Source: Candidatus Kapaibacterium sp. (GTDB taxonomy: Bacteria > Bacteroidota > Ignavibacteria > Kapaibacteriales > HRBIN21). From it: a stretch of DNA of 64,000 bases. How positions within the stretch are numbered: position 1 is the stretch's first letter; every line of letters starts with the position of its first letter. Location: the NCBI GenBank assembly GCA_938084565.1, contig CALKEU010000001.1, positions 62,001 through 126,000 of the forward strand. The letters are read 5' to 3'. Positions 35,049-44,900 of the stretch are shown in pieces. The position numbers and the translations under genes were made by a program. The notes below the pieces were generated by a model. It worked only from the letters and a program-made list of their open reading frames with translations, made no database searches and had not been told where the DNA came from.

Positions 35049-37112
35049 ATGAACGGTCTGCGTATAGTCGCTGTCGGTACGCTCGGCGTCAGCCTCTCTC
35101 TGCTCTCGGCCATAGCGCAGAGGGCAAAGAAGCCAAGCCCGCAGCGCGATCTGCACATCTCCCGTATCGAGCAACAGGTATTGGCAACCGTCGGCCCGGA
35201 GAAGATCACCTATGGAGAGCTCGAGCGCGCATACCGCAAGAACATGAGTCGCCAACACATGCGCCTCTACGACGTCCCCCGCGATAGCGTTGAAGCCTTC
35301 CTGCAGCTCTACATCAACTACCGCCTGAAGGTTCTCGATGCGCTTTCCCGGGGCCTTGACAGAGATTCAGCAGTGCAGGCAGAGCTGGAGCACAACCGGC
35401 GTCTGCTGGCTGAGACCTACTTCTTTGACAAGCGCCTGGTGGAGCCTGCTGTCGCCGAGCTCCTGAGGCGCCGGCAGTGGGAACTTCGGCTGGCTGTGAT
35501 GCTCTTTTCGCGCAACTTCGACCAAGACACCCTCCCTGCCTATGAACGAGCCCAGACGGCGCTACGCCTGCTCCAGCAGGGTATCCCTTTCGAACAGCTC
35601 GCCCGCGATTCCTCCGACGACCGCGAAACAGCTCACCAAGGCGGCGTGCTCCCCTTCATTACAGGCGGCATGATTCTGCGTCCACTCGAAGAGGTTGCCT
35701 ATAGCCTTGCACCGGGGCAGCTGTATCCACAGCCGATCCGCACTCGCCACGGCTACTTCATCCTCAAACTCCTCGAACGCCAGCCTCGTGTAGCTGTGTG
35801 GGCACGCCATATTCTCTTGCCCATCGTCAATGGGGACACGGCAGCGGCGCTGGCCAAGGCCGATTCCTTGCTGCAGTTACTCCGTACGGGAGCCGACTTT
35901 GGGGAATTAGCGCGCCAACATTCCATCGACAATGTCACGGCCGAGCGGGGCGGAGCCTTTGGGAGCTGGTATAGCCGCTCCCTGGGCTTCGAAACCATTC
36001 CGAGCCGCCTCGTCCCTGAGTTCGAGCAGGCCCTCTTCTCTCTCCGCGACGGGGAACTCACAACAGCTGTTACGACCTTTGGAGTCCACATCATTCGACG
36101 GGATTCCACAAAGCGCTACACAGCCGACGACGAGCGCGAGACTCTGCGCCGCCTCTATCGCCGACTCTACTACGAAGAGGACCGCCAACGTTTTCTCGAC
36201 TCGGTCCGCCTGGCTCTCAACTGCCGCTGGAACACCCCTGTTTACAATGCTCTCATAGCTGCACTCGACACTACGAAGACCACCTCCGACACTGCCTGGG
36301 CCGCCCATATCCCCGACGCCCTCTGGGAGCAGCCCCTCTACCTCTGCCAGCAAATGCCCGCATCACTGAGCGTTCGGCAGTTCATCGATACACTCTCCAA
36401 GCCCCTCTACCGAGCCTATCCACTCCGTCCGGCACGCCTCCAGCAGGTGGCCGAACGAGCTATCATACCAGACCTGATAGCCTACCTCACCCGAGACCTC
36501 GAGCGGCAGTATCCGGAATTCGGTCACCTCATGCGCGAATTCCGCGATGGCCTGCTCCTCTTCCGCGTTGAAGAGCAAGAGGTGTGGAGCAAACTCAACC
36601 GTTTTGACACTGCTGCAGCCCGAGCATACTACGACACGACCAAGCAGCGCTACTACACCGAACCCGTCTATGACCTCAGCGAAATCTATCTCAGCTCGGA
36701 TTCCCTTGCCCGAGAGCTCCGCAGACAGCTAGACGCTGGCGCAGACTTCGCCTTCTTAGCCGAGCAGTATACCCAGCGTCCCGGTTACCGGGAGAAGAAG
36801 GGACACTGGGGCAAACTGACCCCGAAACAGAGTCAGCTTGCACAATTGGCCGAGCAACAGCAAGCCAAGAAAGGCGAGATCGTAGGGCCGCTCCCTTACG
36901 AGAATGGCTTTGTCCTCCTCCGCATCAACGACTACGAACCTCCGCGCCAGAAACGCTTCGAGGAAGCTATCCCTGATTTGGCTCCCGCCTTCCAAGAGCT
37001 GCAGCAGAAGCTCCTCACGGAACAGTGGTTGAATCGCCTCCGCGCTCAGTTCCCCGTGCGCATCAACACTGCCGCCCTCGAAGCTCTCTTTCGGACTCAG
37101 CGGCGCCGCTAG
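35049..37112 (+). CDS. Periplasmic multi-domain parvulin-type peptidyl-prolyl isomerase
   Basis: 687 residues from the ATG at 35049. Signal peptide MNGLRIVAVGTLGVSLSLLSAIAQ. A SurA/PrsA-like N-terminal helical part (ITYGELERAYRKNM ... YINYRLKVLDALSRGL) is followed by parvulin domains: ~150-245 (GIPFEQLARDSSDDRETAHQGGVLPFITGGM ... TRHGYFILKLLE) and ~250-350 (WARHILLP ... FGELARQHSIDNVTAERGGAFG ... TFGVHIIRRD). A third, more degenerate one is near 545-640 (SEIYLSSDSLARELRRQLDAGADFAFLAEQY). It presumably assists folding of exported or outer-membrane proteins, fitting the two beta-rich exported neighbours upstream. Its stop overlaps the convergent hslO stop (CTAG). Confidence 0.9.
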   Translation: MNGLRIVAVGTLGVSLSLLSAIAQRAKKPSPQRDLHISRIEQQVLATVGPEKITYGELERAYRKNMSRQHMRLYDVPRDSVEAFLQLYINYRLKVLDALSRGLDRDSAVQAELEHNRRLLAETYFFDKRLVEPAVAELLRRRQWELRLAVMLFSRNFDQDTLPAYERAQTALRLLQQGIPFEQLARDSSDDRETAHQGGVLPFITGGMILRPLEEVAYSLAPGQLYPQPIRTRHGYFILKLLERQPRVAVWARHILLPIVNGDTAAALAKADSLLQLLRTGADFGELARQHSIDNVTAERGGAFGSWYSRSLGFETIPSRLVPEFEQALFSLRDGELTTAVTTFGVHIIRRDSTKRYTADDERETLRRLYRRLYYEEDRQRFLDSVRLALNCRWNTPVYNALIAALDTTKTTSDTAWAAHIPDALWEQPLYLCQQMPASLSVRQFIDTLSKPLYRAYPLRPARLQQVAERAIIPDLIAYLTRDLERQYPEFGHLMREFRDGLLLFRVEEQEVWSKLNRFDTAAARAYYDTTKQRYYTEPVYDLSEIYLSSDSLARELRRQLDAGADFAFLAEQYTQRPGYREKKGHWGKLTPKQSQLAQLAEQQQAKKGEIVGPLPYENGFVLLRINDYEPPRQKRFEEAIPDLAPAFQELQQKLLTEQWLNRLRAQFPVRINTAALEALFRTQRRR

Positions 37113-38026
37113 TTGCGCCGTGCCTGAATATGCTGTAAGACATCGAGAAAGTCCCGCTCCGTCAGCCGGTACCGCTCCCCGCAGTACTGGCAGACGAGCT
37201 CGTTCTGCCCCAGCCGCTGCATTTCCTGAACTTCCTCGTAGCTGAGCGTTGTCAGGAGCTCCTTAAAGCGCGCCAGCGAACAGCGGCAGAAGAAGTCAAG
37301 AGGGGTATTGTTGAGCACCGTGAAGGGTCCGGGGAGAACCCGCTGGAGGATTTCCTCGGGCATGACGCCGCTAGCTACGAGCTCACTCAAGGATGGCAAG
37401 CTACCTAGCCGTTCCTCAACAATGCGGATTCCCTGCGGGGCAATCCCTGGCATGAGCTGCACGAGCAAGCCAGCTGAGGCACTGACATGCCCCTCAGCAT
37501 CGAATGTAACATCAAACTGTACCACTGTGGGGATCTGCTCCGACTGCTGGAAGTAGTGCGCCAAGTTCGCAGCAATATCGCCCGGCTGCAGCTCTACGAC
37601 ACTCACCATCGGCTCAAAGTGGTTGTAGAGGATCCGCACAATGCGGAAGAGCCCTTGCTTCCCTAAAGGATGCGGATGCATATCGAGCGGGAGCCCGTCA
37701 CCATGTCCAGCCTCATACTGTACGTAGCCGCGTACCTCTCCCACTTGGAGTGCCTCAGCAGCAACGGTTCCGATCGGCCCATCCCCATGCGCTTCGATGA
37801 CAATGCGTTCTTCGCCTTTGAGGAACGAAGCCAGCAGAGAGGCGCTCGCCAAAGCCTGTGCTAAAAGCCGAGCTCCCACAGGCTCAAGCCCATGCCGCTG
37901 CTGTGCTGTCTGGGCTACGCCGGTGTTCTTGATTGCTACCGCCCGAAACGCGCCATCGAGAGTTAAAACGCGAATGACACGGTCGCGCTCCCGAAATTGC
38001 CGTTTCAACTCCGCAATCGTCGCCAT
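37109..38026 (-). CDS. hslO: Redox-regulated chaperone Hsp33
   Basis: 305 residues. N-terminal core with DGAFRAVAIKNTGVAQTAQQRHG and the RLLAQALASASLLASFLKGEERIVIEAHGDGPIG block, and a C-terminal zinc centre with CxC (FFCRCSLARF) and CxxC (LVCQYCGERY). These four cysteines bind zinc when reduced and form disulfides under oxidative stress, unfolding the linker and activating the holdase. All four are present. The ATG at 38026 is used. It faces the PPIase gene and shares 4 bp with it at the stop codons. Confidence 0.95.
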   Translation of the reverse strand: MATIAELKRQFRERDRVIRVLTLDGAFRAVAIKNTGVAQTAQQRHGLEPVGARLLAQALASASLLASFLKGEERIVIEAHGDGPIGTVAAEALQVGEVRGYVQYEAGHGDGLPLDMHPHPLGKQGLFRIVRILYNHFEPMVSVVELQPGDIAANLAHYFQQSEQIPTVVQFDVTFDAEGHVSASAGLLVQLMPGIAPQGIRIVEERLGSLPSLSELVASGVMPEEILQRVLPGPFTVLNNTPLDFFCRCSLARFKELLTTLSYEEVQEMQRLGQNELVCQYCGERYRLTERDFLDVLQHIQARRN

Positions 38027-38137
38027 GTAGCGTGCACCCCATAGGAGCTCCTCCCCATAAGACGGCTACCGAGCCCAAGAGTTGCAGTCGCCCCCCGACT
38101 CCAAGAATCCCAGCGCTCGGCAGTTGCCGACAACTAC

Positions 38138-41100
38138 TCAAGGCGCATAAATGAAAGCCAAGGTACGCCGAACAACGCCTTGCCGCACGATAACCCCGTA
38201 TGCGCCTGGCGCCATCTCCGAACAGGGCAGCAACAGCCGTAAGAGCTGTCCATGCTGCACAGCGCTCTTCCACCAGCGGAAGACCTCCCGCCCATAGAGG
38301 TCTACCAGCAGCACTTCTACCTCCTCATCCGAACCGAGCCGAATGGCTACTTGCGGGCATTCTGTTGCCTCCATCCACAGCCGGAGTGCTGTACCCGTCC
38401 CTACATACCGCTGCCACGCTAGGCAGCTGCTATCGACGATGAGCATTCCCGAGCCCAGCCGGACCGCCACCGGCACGGAGCTCTCCACGCTGTCGAGGGT
38501 AAGTTCCAGCCGTGTCTGTCGTTGAGGGTGCCAGAGCGCTCGGCCATGAATGCGGGCTAGCTCCCTCGGCAGCACCACAGGGAAGGCCCCCTCCAAGAGG
38601 AGCTCTCCCGGGCGCACTTCACCCCCGTGGAGAGCCCCCTCCACTCGATGTACGTCGTACAAACGCCAGTCGTAGCGGAAGCGTAGTCGCAGGAAACGGA
38701 CTGCTTCGAGAGCGGCCGCCTGCTCCGTGGCAATAGCAAGGGGAATCGTCACATTCTCGCCAGCCTCTGCCCGCACAGCGGCAGGTAGCTCTATCTGGAG
38801 TCGAAGAGGCTCTGCCCCACTCTCGCTCGCACCGACAAAGAGCACCGTCAGCACTGTATCACACGGGGCCGCCCATCGGAGTTGCAGTCGGAGTGTATCT
38901 TGCCGCGGAGCTTGCAGAGGCGCATACACCAGCACGATGCGGCGTTCCTGTCCGGCATCCAGCGTGTCGGGCAGCTGCAGTACCGTCTGTACCGCAAAAG
39001 GAGGCTCAACTCCCTCGAGGGCCTGAAGCACCAAGGGGAAGGGATTCGGGTTCCGAAGGCGAAGGCTCCGCTGCACACGCTGCCCAACAGCTACCGTCCC
39101 GAAATCTGTCCCATCTGTGGTTAGCTCATACTCGACTCCGGCGGCTGTTCCCCGCACCGTCAGCACCCGCACGAGGTGACAAGTATCCACCTGCATTCGG
39201 TATGCGATACGAGCCCAGAAGCTCCCCACCCCCGGCGGGTGAAAGCGCACGGCGAGCTGCTCTCCATCGACAACAGATTGTCCCTTACGCCACCCCACGG
39301 AGAAGGCCGCCGTATCCCCAGTCATGTCCGACTCGATCAGCTCAGCCCTGCCCGCGTTGGTGTGAAACCGAAGCGTCAGCACAGCCGTATCCGATCTACC
39401 GCACCAGACAAGGCGCGGAAACTCTAAAGTGTCGCTCGCAAACCCGGCTGTCACACCTTCGGCGACAACTCTAATGGGTATGCGCAGCGTATCGTCGCAG
39501 GGCTCCACTCGCAAAAGCGCTGCTCCTGTGAACACACCTGCCCCAGGGGGTTGTACCCGTAGCCGCACGGTACGGCTCTCCAGAGGCAGCAGCTCTACAG
39601 GAACCCCCTCCACTGCCACACCTGCTACCGACGCTGCAGAGACCCAGACAGGCACAAGACCCGCATTGCGAAGGACTAGAGTAGTCTCGGCCACCATGTG
39701 GCAGCCGAGCAATGGCGGGAATTCCAGCTGGCTCGGCCACGCTACCACTTGCGGCACCCCTACCACCGCCAGCAGCGTTGCCCGCAGCGTATCGCGACAG
39801 GTCCCCGACCGAATAGCAATGGAGAGCTCCCGCACGTGGCTGCCCACCGCCGGTTCATACCGCACCCGAATCGCTACGCTGTCGGCCGGGGCTACTTCTA
39901 CCGGAAAGGCAGGCTCCACAACGGAGAACGGAGCCTCTAGCCATGCTGCTTCTGCAACAACGGGTACTCCTCCCCCATTGGAAAGCCATAGCAGCGTGTC
40001 GCGTAATACAGCACGGCAGGAAGCTTCCACGCCGAAGTTCACCTCCGGCAAACTCAAGCTGGCCACCCCCGGCTGCTTCTCACCCCTGACTTCGAGACTC
40101 TCCTCAACCGAACACGGGTGAAGCCGAAAGCGGACCATACCGCTATAACCTCCACCTCGCGGCGGGGCAAATCGCAGGCGGAGCGACAGACTCTGCCCAA
40201 CAGCAAGCTCCACAGGGAAGCTCTGCCCCACGACAGCAAAGCCTGATGGCACGACCGGCCGCAAGAGCAGCACCGGTACGTCGCTCTCATTGGTCAGCCG
40301 GATACCCCGCTCCAGCACAGCCTCGCATGCCCCCAACACCCCGAAGTTCAGCTGCGCTGGCTCAACCCGTAGCCGCACTCGCATGTGCTTCAGTTCGATA
40401 ACCCTCGAGGTGGCCGTACAGCCAAACTCACTCCACCCCGTAACCCAGTACCGCCCCGGCTGCCCTGTTCGGCATTCTGCCCCTGAGTCAATGGGGATCC
40501 CATCCCGATACCAGCGGTAGCGCTGCGCCCCCATAGCCCGCAGGACAACCGTATCACCGGGGCAGAAGAGCGTATCCCCCTCAATTGTCACCCACAAGCG
40601 CGGTAGGGAATGCAGCCGTATCTCAATCCCAGCAGAGCTTACCCTACAGCCCAGCGCTGTTCGACGCTCGACTGTGTAGAGTCCGCCTACCCGTACGGTG
40701 AGTCGTGGAGTTGTTGCCCCGGCAAGCTCTACGCCATTGAGAAACCACTGGTAGCGGTACGCATTCGTGTCAGCCTCTTCGACCCAGAGCACAACGCTGT
40801 CGCCTTCGCAGATTTCACGGGCAGAGGCATGCACGCGCGGCACCGGTGGAAGCGGCTTCTCCACCCATGCTTCGGCGTAGGACTCCTCGTTGTACGAGCG
40901 TCCTCGGGCCGTGGTGGCTCCAGGAGCATTGCCGAGACGGTCATCCGTGCGGTAACGAAAGGCATACACTCGGTAGACATAGCGCGCCCCGCAGGGGAAG
41001 GGAAAGGTATCGACTGTCTGCCGTACATCGGCGAAGGTTTGAGCCACAACAAGTCCCCCGCCGATCCGTTCGCCAACGCTGTAGGTACGACCATCCTCAG

Positions 41101-41974
41101 GGATGCTACGCTGCTCGGCCGTATCCCGCACGACGATGTACCCCTGTAGGCTATCTTGCGGGAAGGGGTCCTCGGCAGCTGACCACGCCAAATGGACGCC
41201 GACAGGGGAGAGCTCTGCGCGGAGCATACGCGGAGTCTCCCATCGGGGCTGTCGTAGACGGCGCCACAGCAGCTGGTTCAGATCCCGATGCTGTGGACTC
41301 TGGTTCGGTAACCCTTTCGTGACCCATTCACTCAGCGCTGCTGTGGAATCAGTCCCGGCCCCTGCGTTGTATGCGGCCAATGAGAGTCCAGGTACGACAC
41401 GAACGCTGCCCGGATTGGGACAGCTCCCATTGTGGTGCACCTTCGGCGGTGGTAAGGAGTCGAAAAATGGCCCTGGAGTTTGCCGGTGGCCGAGCGCATG
41501 GACATGGCGCCCTTGCGGGTCCAGTAGCTGCAGAATGTCCCCCTGGAGCGCAACATTGAGCGCCACATCCTCCCAACGGAGCCCGGGATTGCTGTCGAGT
41601 CGGATTTGCTCGAAGTACGTCGTATTCTGCGCACCGATCTCAACGTAGCCATCCCGTGCATCGCCATCTACTACCTGCGACCCCCGGTGGTTGATCACAA
41701 TGATGGTTCCTGCCCGCAGGCGCCTCCAGAGCGGCACATCCCGGAAGCGCACCCCTCCCTGCGGCTGTGTCTGCGTCTGATTGTTGTCCGTCAGGATATA
41801 GCCCCGCAGGTCCAGCGTATCGGCAATCACCAAAAGTTCGGTCCATTCCTCAACCGGCTCCGGACTCGTGTTAAAGTACTCGCTGACAACCACCGGCGCA
41901 ATCTGCGCACGCAGCACTCCAGTGCCGAAGAGAGCCAGGAGTATCCATCGCACACTGTACCTTGCTCGGCCCAT
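38138..41974 (-). CDS. Very large exported protein: lamin-tail, Ig-like and ASH (choice-of-anchor D) repeats with sorting-like tail
   Basis: 1278 residues from the ATG at 41974 (two bases after the upstream gene's stop); the 44 codons further up are in the overlapping gene. Signal peptide to ~22. Residues ~25-200 resemble a lamin-tail domain (PVVVSEYFNTSPEPVEEWTELLV ... GYILTDNN ... AGTIIVINHRG). Two Ig-like domains follow (CEGDSVVLWVEE...YQWFLNGVELAGAT). From ~510 to ~1000 there are about five ASPM/SPD2/Hydin-like repeats, each with LNFGVLGACEAVLERGIRLTNES-type starts (FPPLLGCHMVAETTLVLRNAG; DFGTVAVGQRVQRSLRLRN). The end, GAYGVIVRQGVVRRTLAFIYAP, resembles a type A sorting domain. Probably a surface protein. 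Confidence 0.85.
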   Translation of the reverse strand: MGRARYSVRWILLALFGTGVLRAQIAPVVVSEYFNTSPEPVEEWTELLVIADTLDLRGYILTDNNQTQTQPQGGVRFRDVPLWRRLRAGTIIVINHRGSQVVDGDARDGYVEIGAQNTTYFEQIRLDSNPGLRWEDVALNVALQGDILQLLDPQGRHVHALGHRQTPGPFFDSLPPPKVHHNGSCPNPGSVRVVPGLSLAAYNAGAGTDSTAALSEWVTKGLPNQSPQHRDLNQLLWRRLRQPRWETPRMLRAELSPVGVHLAWSAAEDPFPQDSLQGYIVVRDTAEQRSIPEDGRTYSVGERIGGGLVVAQTFADVRQTVDTFPFPCGARYVYRVYAFRYRTDDRLGNAPGATTARGRSYNEESYAEAWVEKPLPPVPRVHASAREICEGDSVVLWVEEADTNAYRYQWFLNGVELAGATTPRLTVRVGGLYTVERRTALGCRVSSAGIEIRLHSLPRLWVTIEGDTLFCPGDTVVLRAMGAQRYRWYRDGIPIDSGAECRTGQPGRYWVTGWSEFGCTATSRVIELKHMRVRLRVEPAQLNFGVLGACEAVLERGIRLTNESDVPVLLLRPVVPSGFAVVGQSFPVELAVGQSLSLRLRFAPPRGGGYSGMVRFRLHPCSVEESLEVRGEKQPGVASLSLPEVNFGVEASCRAVLRDTLLWLSNGGGVPVVAEAAWLEAPFSVVEPAFPVEVAPADSVAIRVRYEPAVGSHVRELSIAIRSGTCRDTLRATLLAVVGVPQVVAWPSQLEFPPLLGCHMVAETTLVLRNAGLVPVWVSAASVAGVAVEGVPVELLPLESRTVRLRVQPPGAGVFTGAALLRVEPCDDTLRIPIRVVAEGVTAGFASDTLEFPRLVWCGRSDTAVLTLRFHTNAGRAELIESDMTGDTAAFSVGWRKGQSVVDGEQLAVRFHPPGVGSFWARIAYRMQVDTCHLVRVLTVRGTAAGVEYELTTDGTDFGTVAVGQRVQRSLRLRNPNPFPLVLQALEGVEPPFAVQTVLQLPDTLDAGQERRIVLVYAPLQAPRQDTLRLQLRWAAPCDTVLTVLFVGASESGAEPLRLQIELPAAVRAEAGENVTIPLAIATEQAAALEAVRFLRLRFRYDWRLYDVHRVEGALHGGEVRPGELLLEGAFPVVLPRELARIHGRALWHPQRQTRLELTLDSVESSVPVAVRLGSGMLIVDSSCLAWQRYVGTGTALRLWMEATECPQVAIRLGSDEEVEVLLVDLYGREVFRWWKSAVQHGQLLRLLLPCSEMAPGAYGVIVRQGVVRRTLAFIYAP

Positions 41975-41976
41975 AA

Positions 41977-44900
41977 TCAACGGAGGAGCACAATCGGGAC
42001 ACGAATGAACTGCCCTCCCCCTTCGAGTACGAGCCAGAGGATCCCACTCCCGATGCTCTCGACAGGAAGCTGCAGAAGCCGTTCGCCGAGCACTACTTCC
42101 TCGCACGTCCAGAGTCGCTCACCGAGTCCGGAGAAGAGTGTAAGGCGCACTGGTATCAGCTGTGTTGTGCGGAGCACCACGCCCACGCTGCCGTAAGCCG
42201 GCTGTGCCAGTAGGCGGAGGGATATCCCCTCAACGTGCCCATCGGTTATCACCCCAAGCCCCTGGACAATGACGAGCGTTGTATCGGAGCCCACCGCACC
42301 GCACTCTCCCTCCACGACGCAGTAGTATGCTCCAGAATCTTGCTGCCGCACTGCAGGAATGTACAGCGTCGGCGCAGTTGCCCCTGGAATGGGTCTTCCG
42401 TTGTGATACCACTGGTAGCGCAGTGAGCCACTGCCAACAGCTGTCAGGCTCAGCTGTAGCGGAGAGCCTTCCGTCACGGTGACCGTGCGCGGTGGCTGCT
42501 GTGTAATGCGAGTATCCGGGCGCAGCTGGACCTCAACGGGCAGCGATGTATCAGCCCCGCACTGGTTGAAGACTACGTAGCGGTACTCCCCAGCGGTGTT
42601 CTCGGTGAGGACGACCGTTGCGCTCTGACCTACAGCGCGCGGTTCGCTCACCGGGCGTCCGTTGCAGAGCAATACGTAGGTGAGCTTCTTGCCCGGCTGT
42701 TCGACAGTCACCGAGAGGGTATCCCCGCGGCATCCGCTCTGTGGGAGGGCAAGATCGGCCAGCGCAACGGGGGCTTCTAGCACATCGAGGAGAGCCGCTT
42801 CGGAGAGCACCGACTCCCCATCCTCAGCGGTTGCCCGCAGCTGGTAGATCCCGGAATCGCTGAGCAGAACCGGGTAAATGCGGAGCTCTTCTGTCGTAGC
42901 ACCACTTATCCGCCCGCCATCCACCAGCGGGATCCCATCTTTGAGCCACTGATACCGGAAGGACAACGTTGGGGGAGAGCTCACCGCTCGGCCTCGCAGA
43001 TGCAAGACATCCCCAGCGCAGACATCCTGGCTCTGCGGATGCTCGGCAAAGCTCAGACGAGCCAACCACAAGCGCGCCGGCTGCGAGCTATCGCGGCCGC
43101 AGCGCCCAACGACGAGAACATCGTAGACCCCGGCCGTGTCCTCCGGCTGCACGTGCTCGATCGTCAGCACAGAGGAGTTGACGCCGTGGATGCGTGCGCT
43201 CTCCCGCAGTGGTACCCCATCGCGACGCCACTGGTAGACACCATCGATGACCTCAGCCTCCACCTGGAAGAGAGCTCGCCCCCCGAGGGCAACGGTGTAA
43301 TCGCTGGGGTGGCGCACAACTCGTGTCGGGCCAACCACATACAGATAGGCCGTCTCCGATGTATCCGGCGGGCATGCCCCGATCCCTGAGACCACACAGT
43401 AGTAAGCTCCGCTGAGCTCATAGGTTGCCTCGGCTATGCGCAGCGTCGGGGCCGTAGCCCCGGCAATGGGGTGCCCCTGGCGATACCACTGATACTGGAG
43501 GCCTGTTCCTGTCGCCCGAAGGCGGAACTCCACGGGCTCCCCCACGCAAGCTACAACCGACTGCGGCTGCTCGACAACCCGTGGTGGAGCATGGAGAGAG
43601 AACAGCGCGCTTGTATCAGCATACCAGGGACGGGCCTCATCGACAATGCGCAGGCGGTAGACAGCTCCTAGCGCCTCTGTGTCGGGCACTTGCCAGATAA
43701 AGCTGCCGGCAGAAGCCGCAACTCCAGTGGCCAGAATTCGGTATGTCCGCCCACTATCTCGGGAGAGCTCAAGGCGCAGAGTCCGTATGCCTCGCGCCTC
43801 CCATCGGATTGTATGGAGATTCTGCGCGCACCACTGCGCCATCGCCGGTGGCTCTACAAGCCGGAGGCACGGCGTTTCTATAGAGAGTGGATTCGCCGCC
43901 CCACCTGAGGGATTCACTGTTGAGACCTCCAACCACCGGCCGTCCGAGGAAGTCCAGTATTGTACCAGCTCCCCATCCTCGAAGCGCCGTTCCTCGATAC
44001 GCCGAATCCCCGTGGGAAGATCGTTAGGAATGAGCGTTGCCCACGCTCCCGGAATGGAATCCAGCGCAGCGTAGAAGGGTGCTCCACCGGGAAGTTGGAT
44101 GCCCTCATCCTGAACCATCGCCGTGGCAATAGGCCGCCCACTGCCATCTTCGGTATCGTAGAAGCACAGAATCCGTCGCGGTGGGATACAGCTACTGCGG
44201 TCGGCTAGCCCAGTTGCTCGATGCGGTTCACTTCCGAAATCGAGTGTCACCATCGGCAGCGTTCCAGTAAAGCGCCGGATGAGAGCGCCCGTGCTGTCGC
44301 CGAGGAAGAGCAGCCAGTAGATGGTGTTGCCTTCCGAGAAGCGAATGTTTGTGCTGGGAATGAGATTGAGCCACAGCCGGACGCGGGTCTGCCCCGGACC
44401 TGTGCGGAAGACAGAGTATTGGCCAGGCGTTGTCAGCGAACGCAAGGAGTTGTAGTAGAAGGTGTCCCGGACGGCATCGTAGAAGAGCGTAATGCCTGCA
44501 CCGACCCCCGTGGGTGTCTGCGCCGTATCCCCACCGGCAAAGTAGCGGTAGACCGTGTTCGGCTGCAGGTCGGTCAACTCTACTAGCGCCCAACTTGGCA
44601 CCCGAAGCGTAGTGCTCAGGGACTTCATAAAGCGGGGAATGATCAGCTCCGCCATCTGGGGGACCGGTAGCACTGTGATGGGGGCTGTCTCCACCGGGGG
44701 CAAATCGGGAGCAGAGACGCGCAGCACATACGTCCCCGGTTGGTCCACGGTCAAGTCTGAAAATGTGGCTACCCCATTGAGAGGGGTGCGGGACAGCGTC
44801 CCACTAAGAGTCCCTGGACCCGAGACCTTACTGACCGTGAGTACTTCGGGATAGTTTGGATCCACCGTACCATCGGGACGGCGCGCCTCCACCCGTAGCG

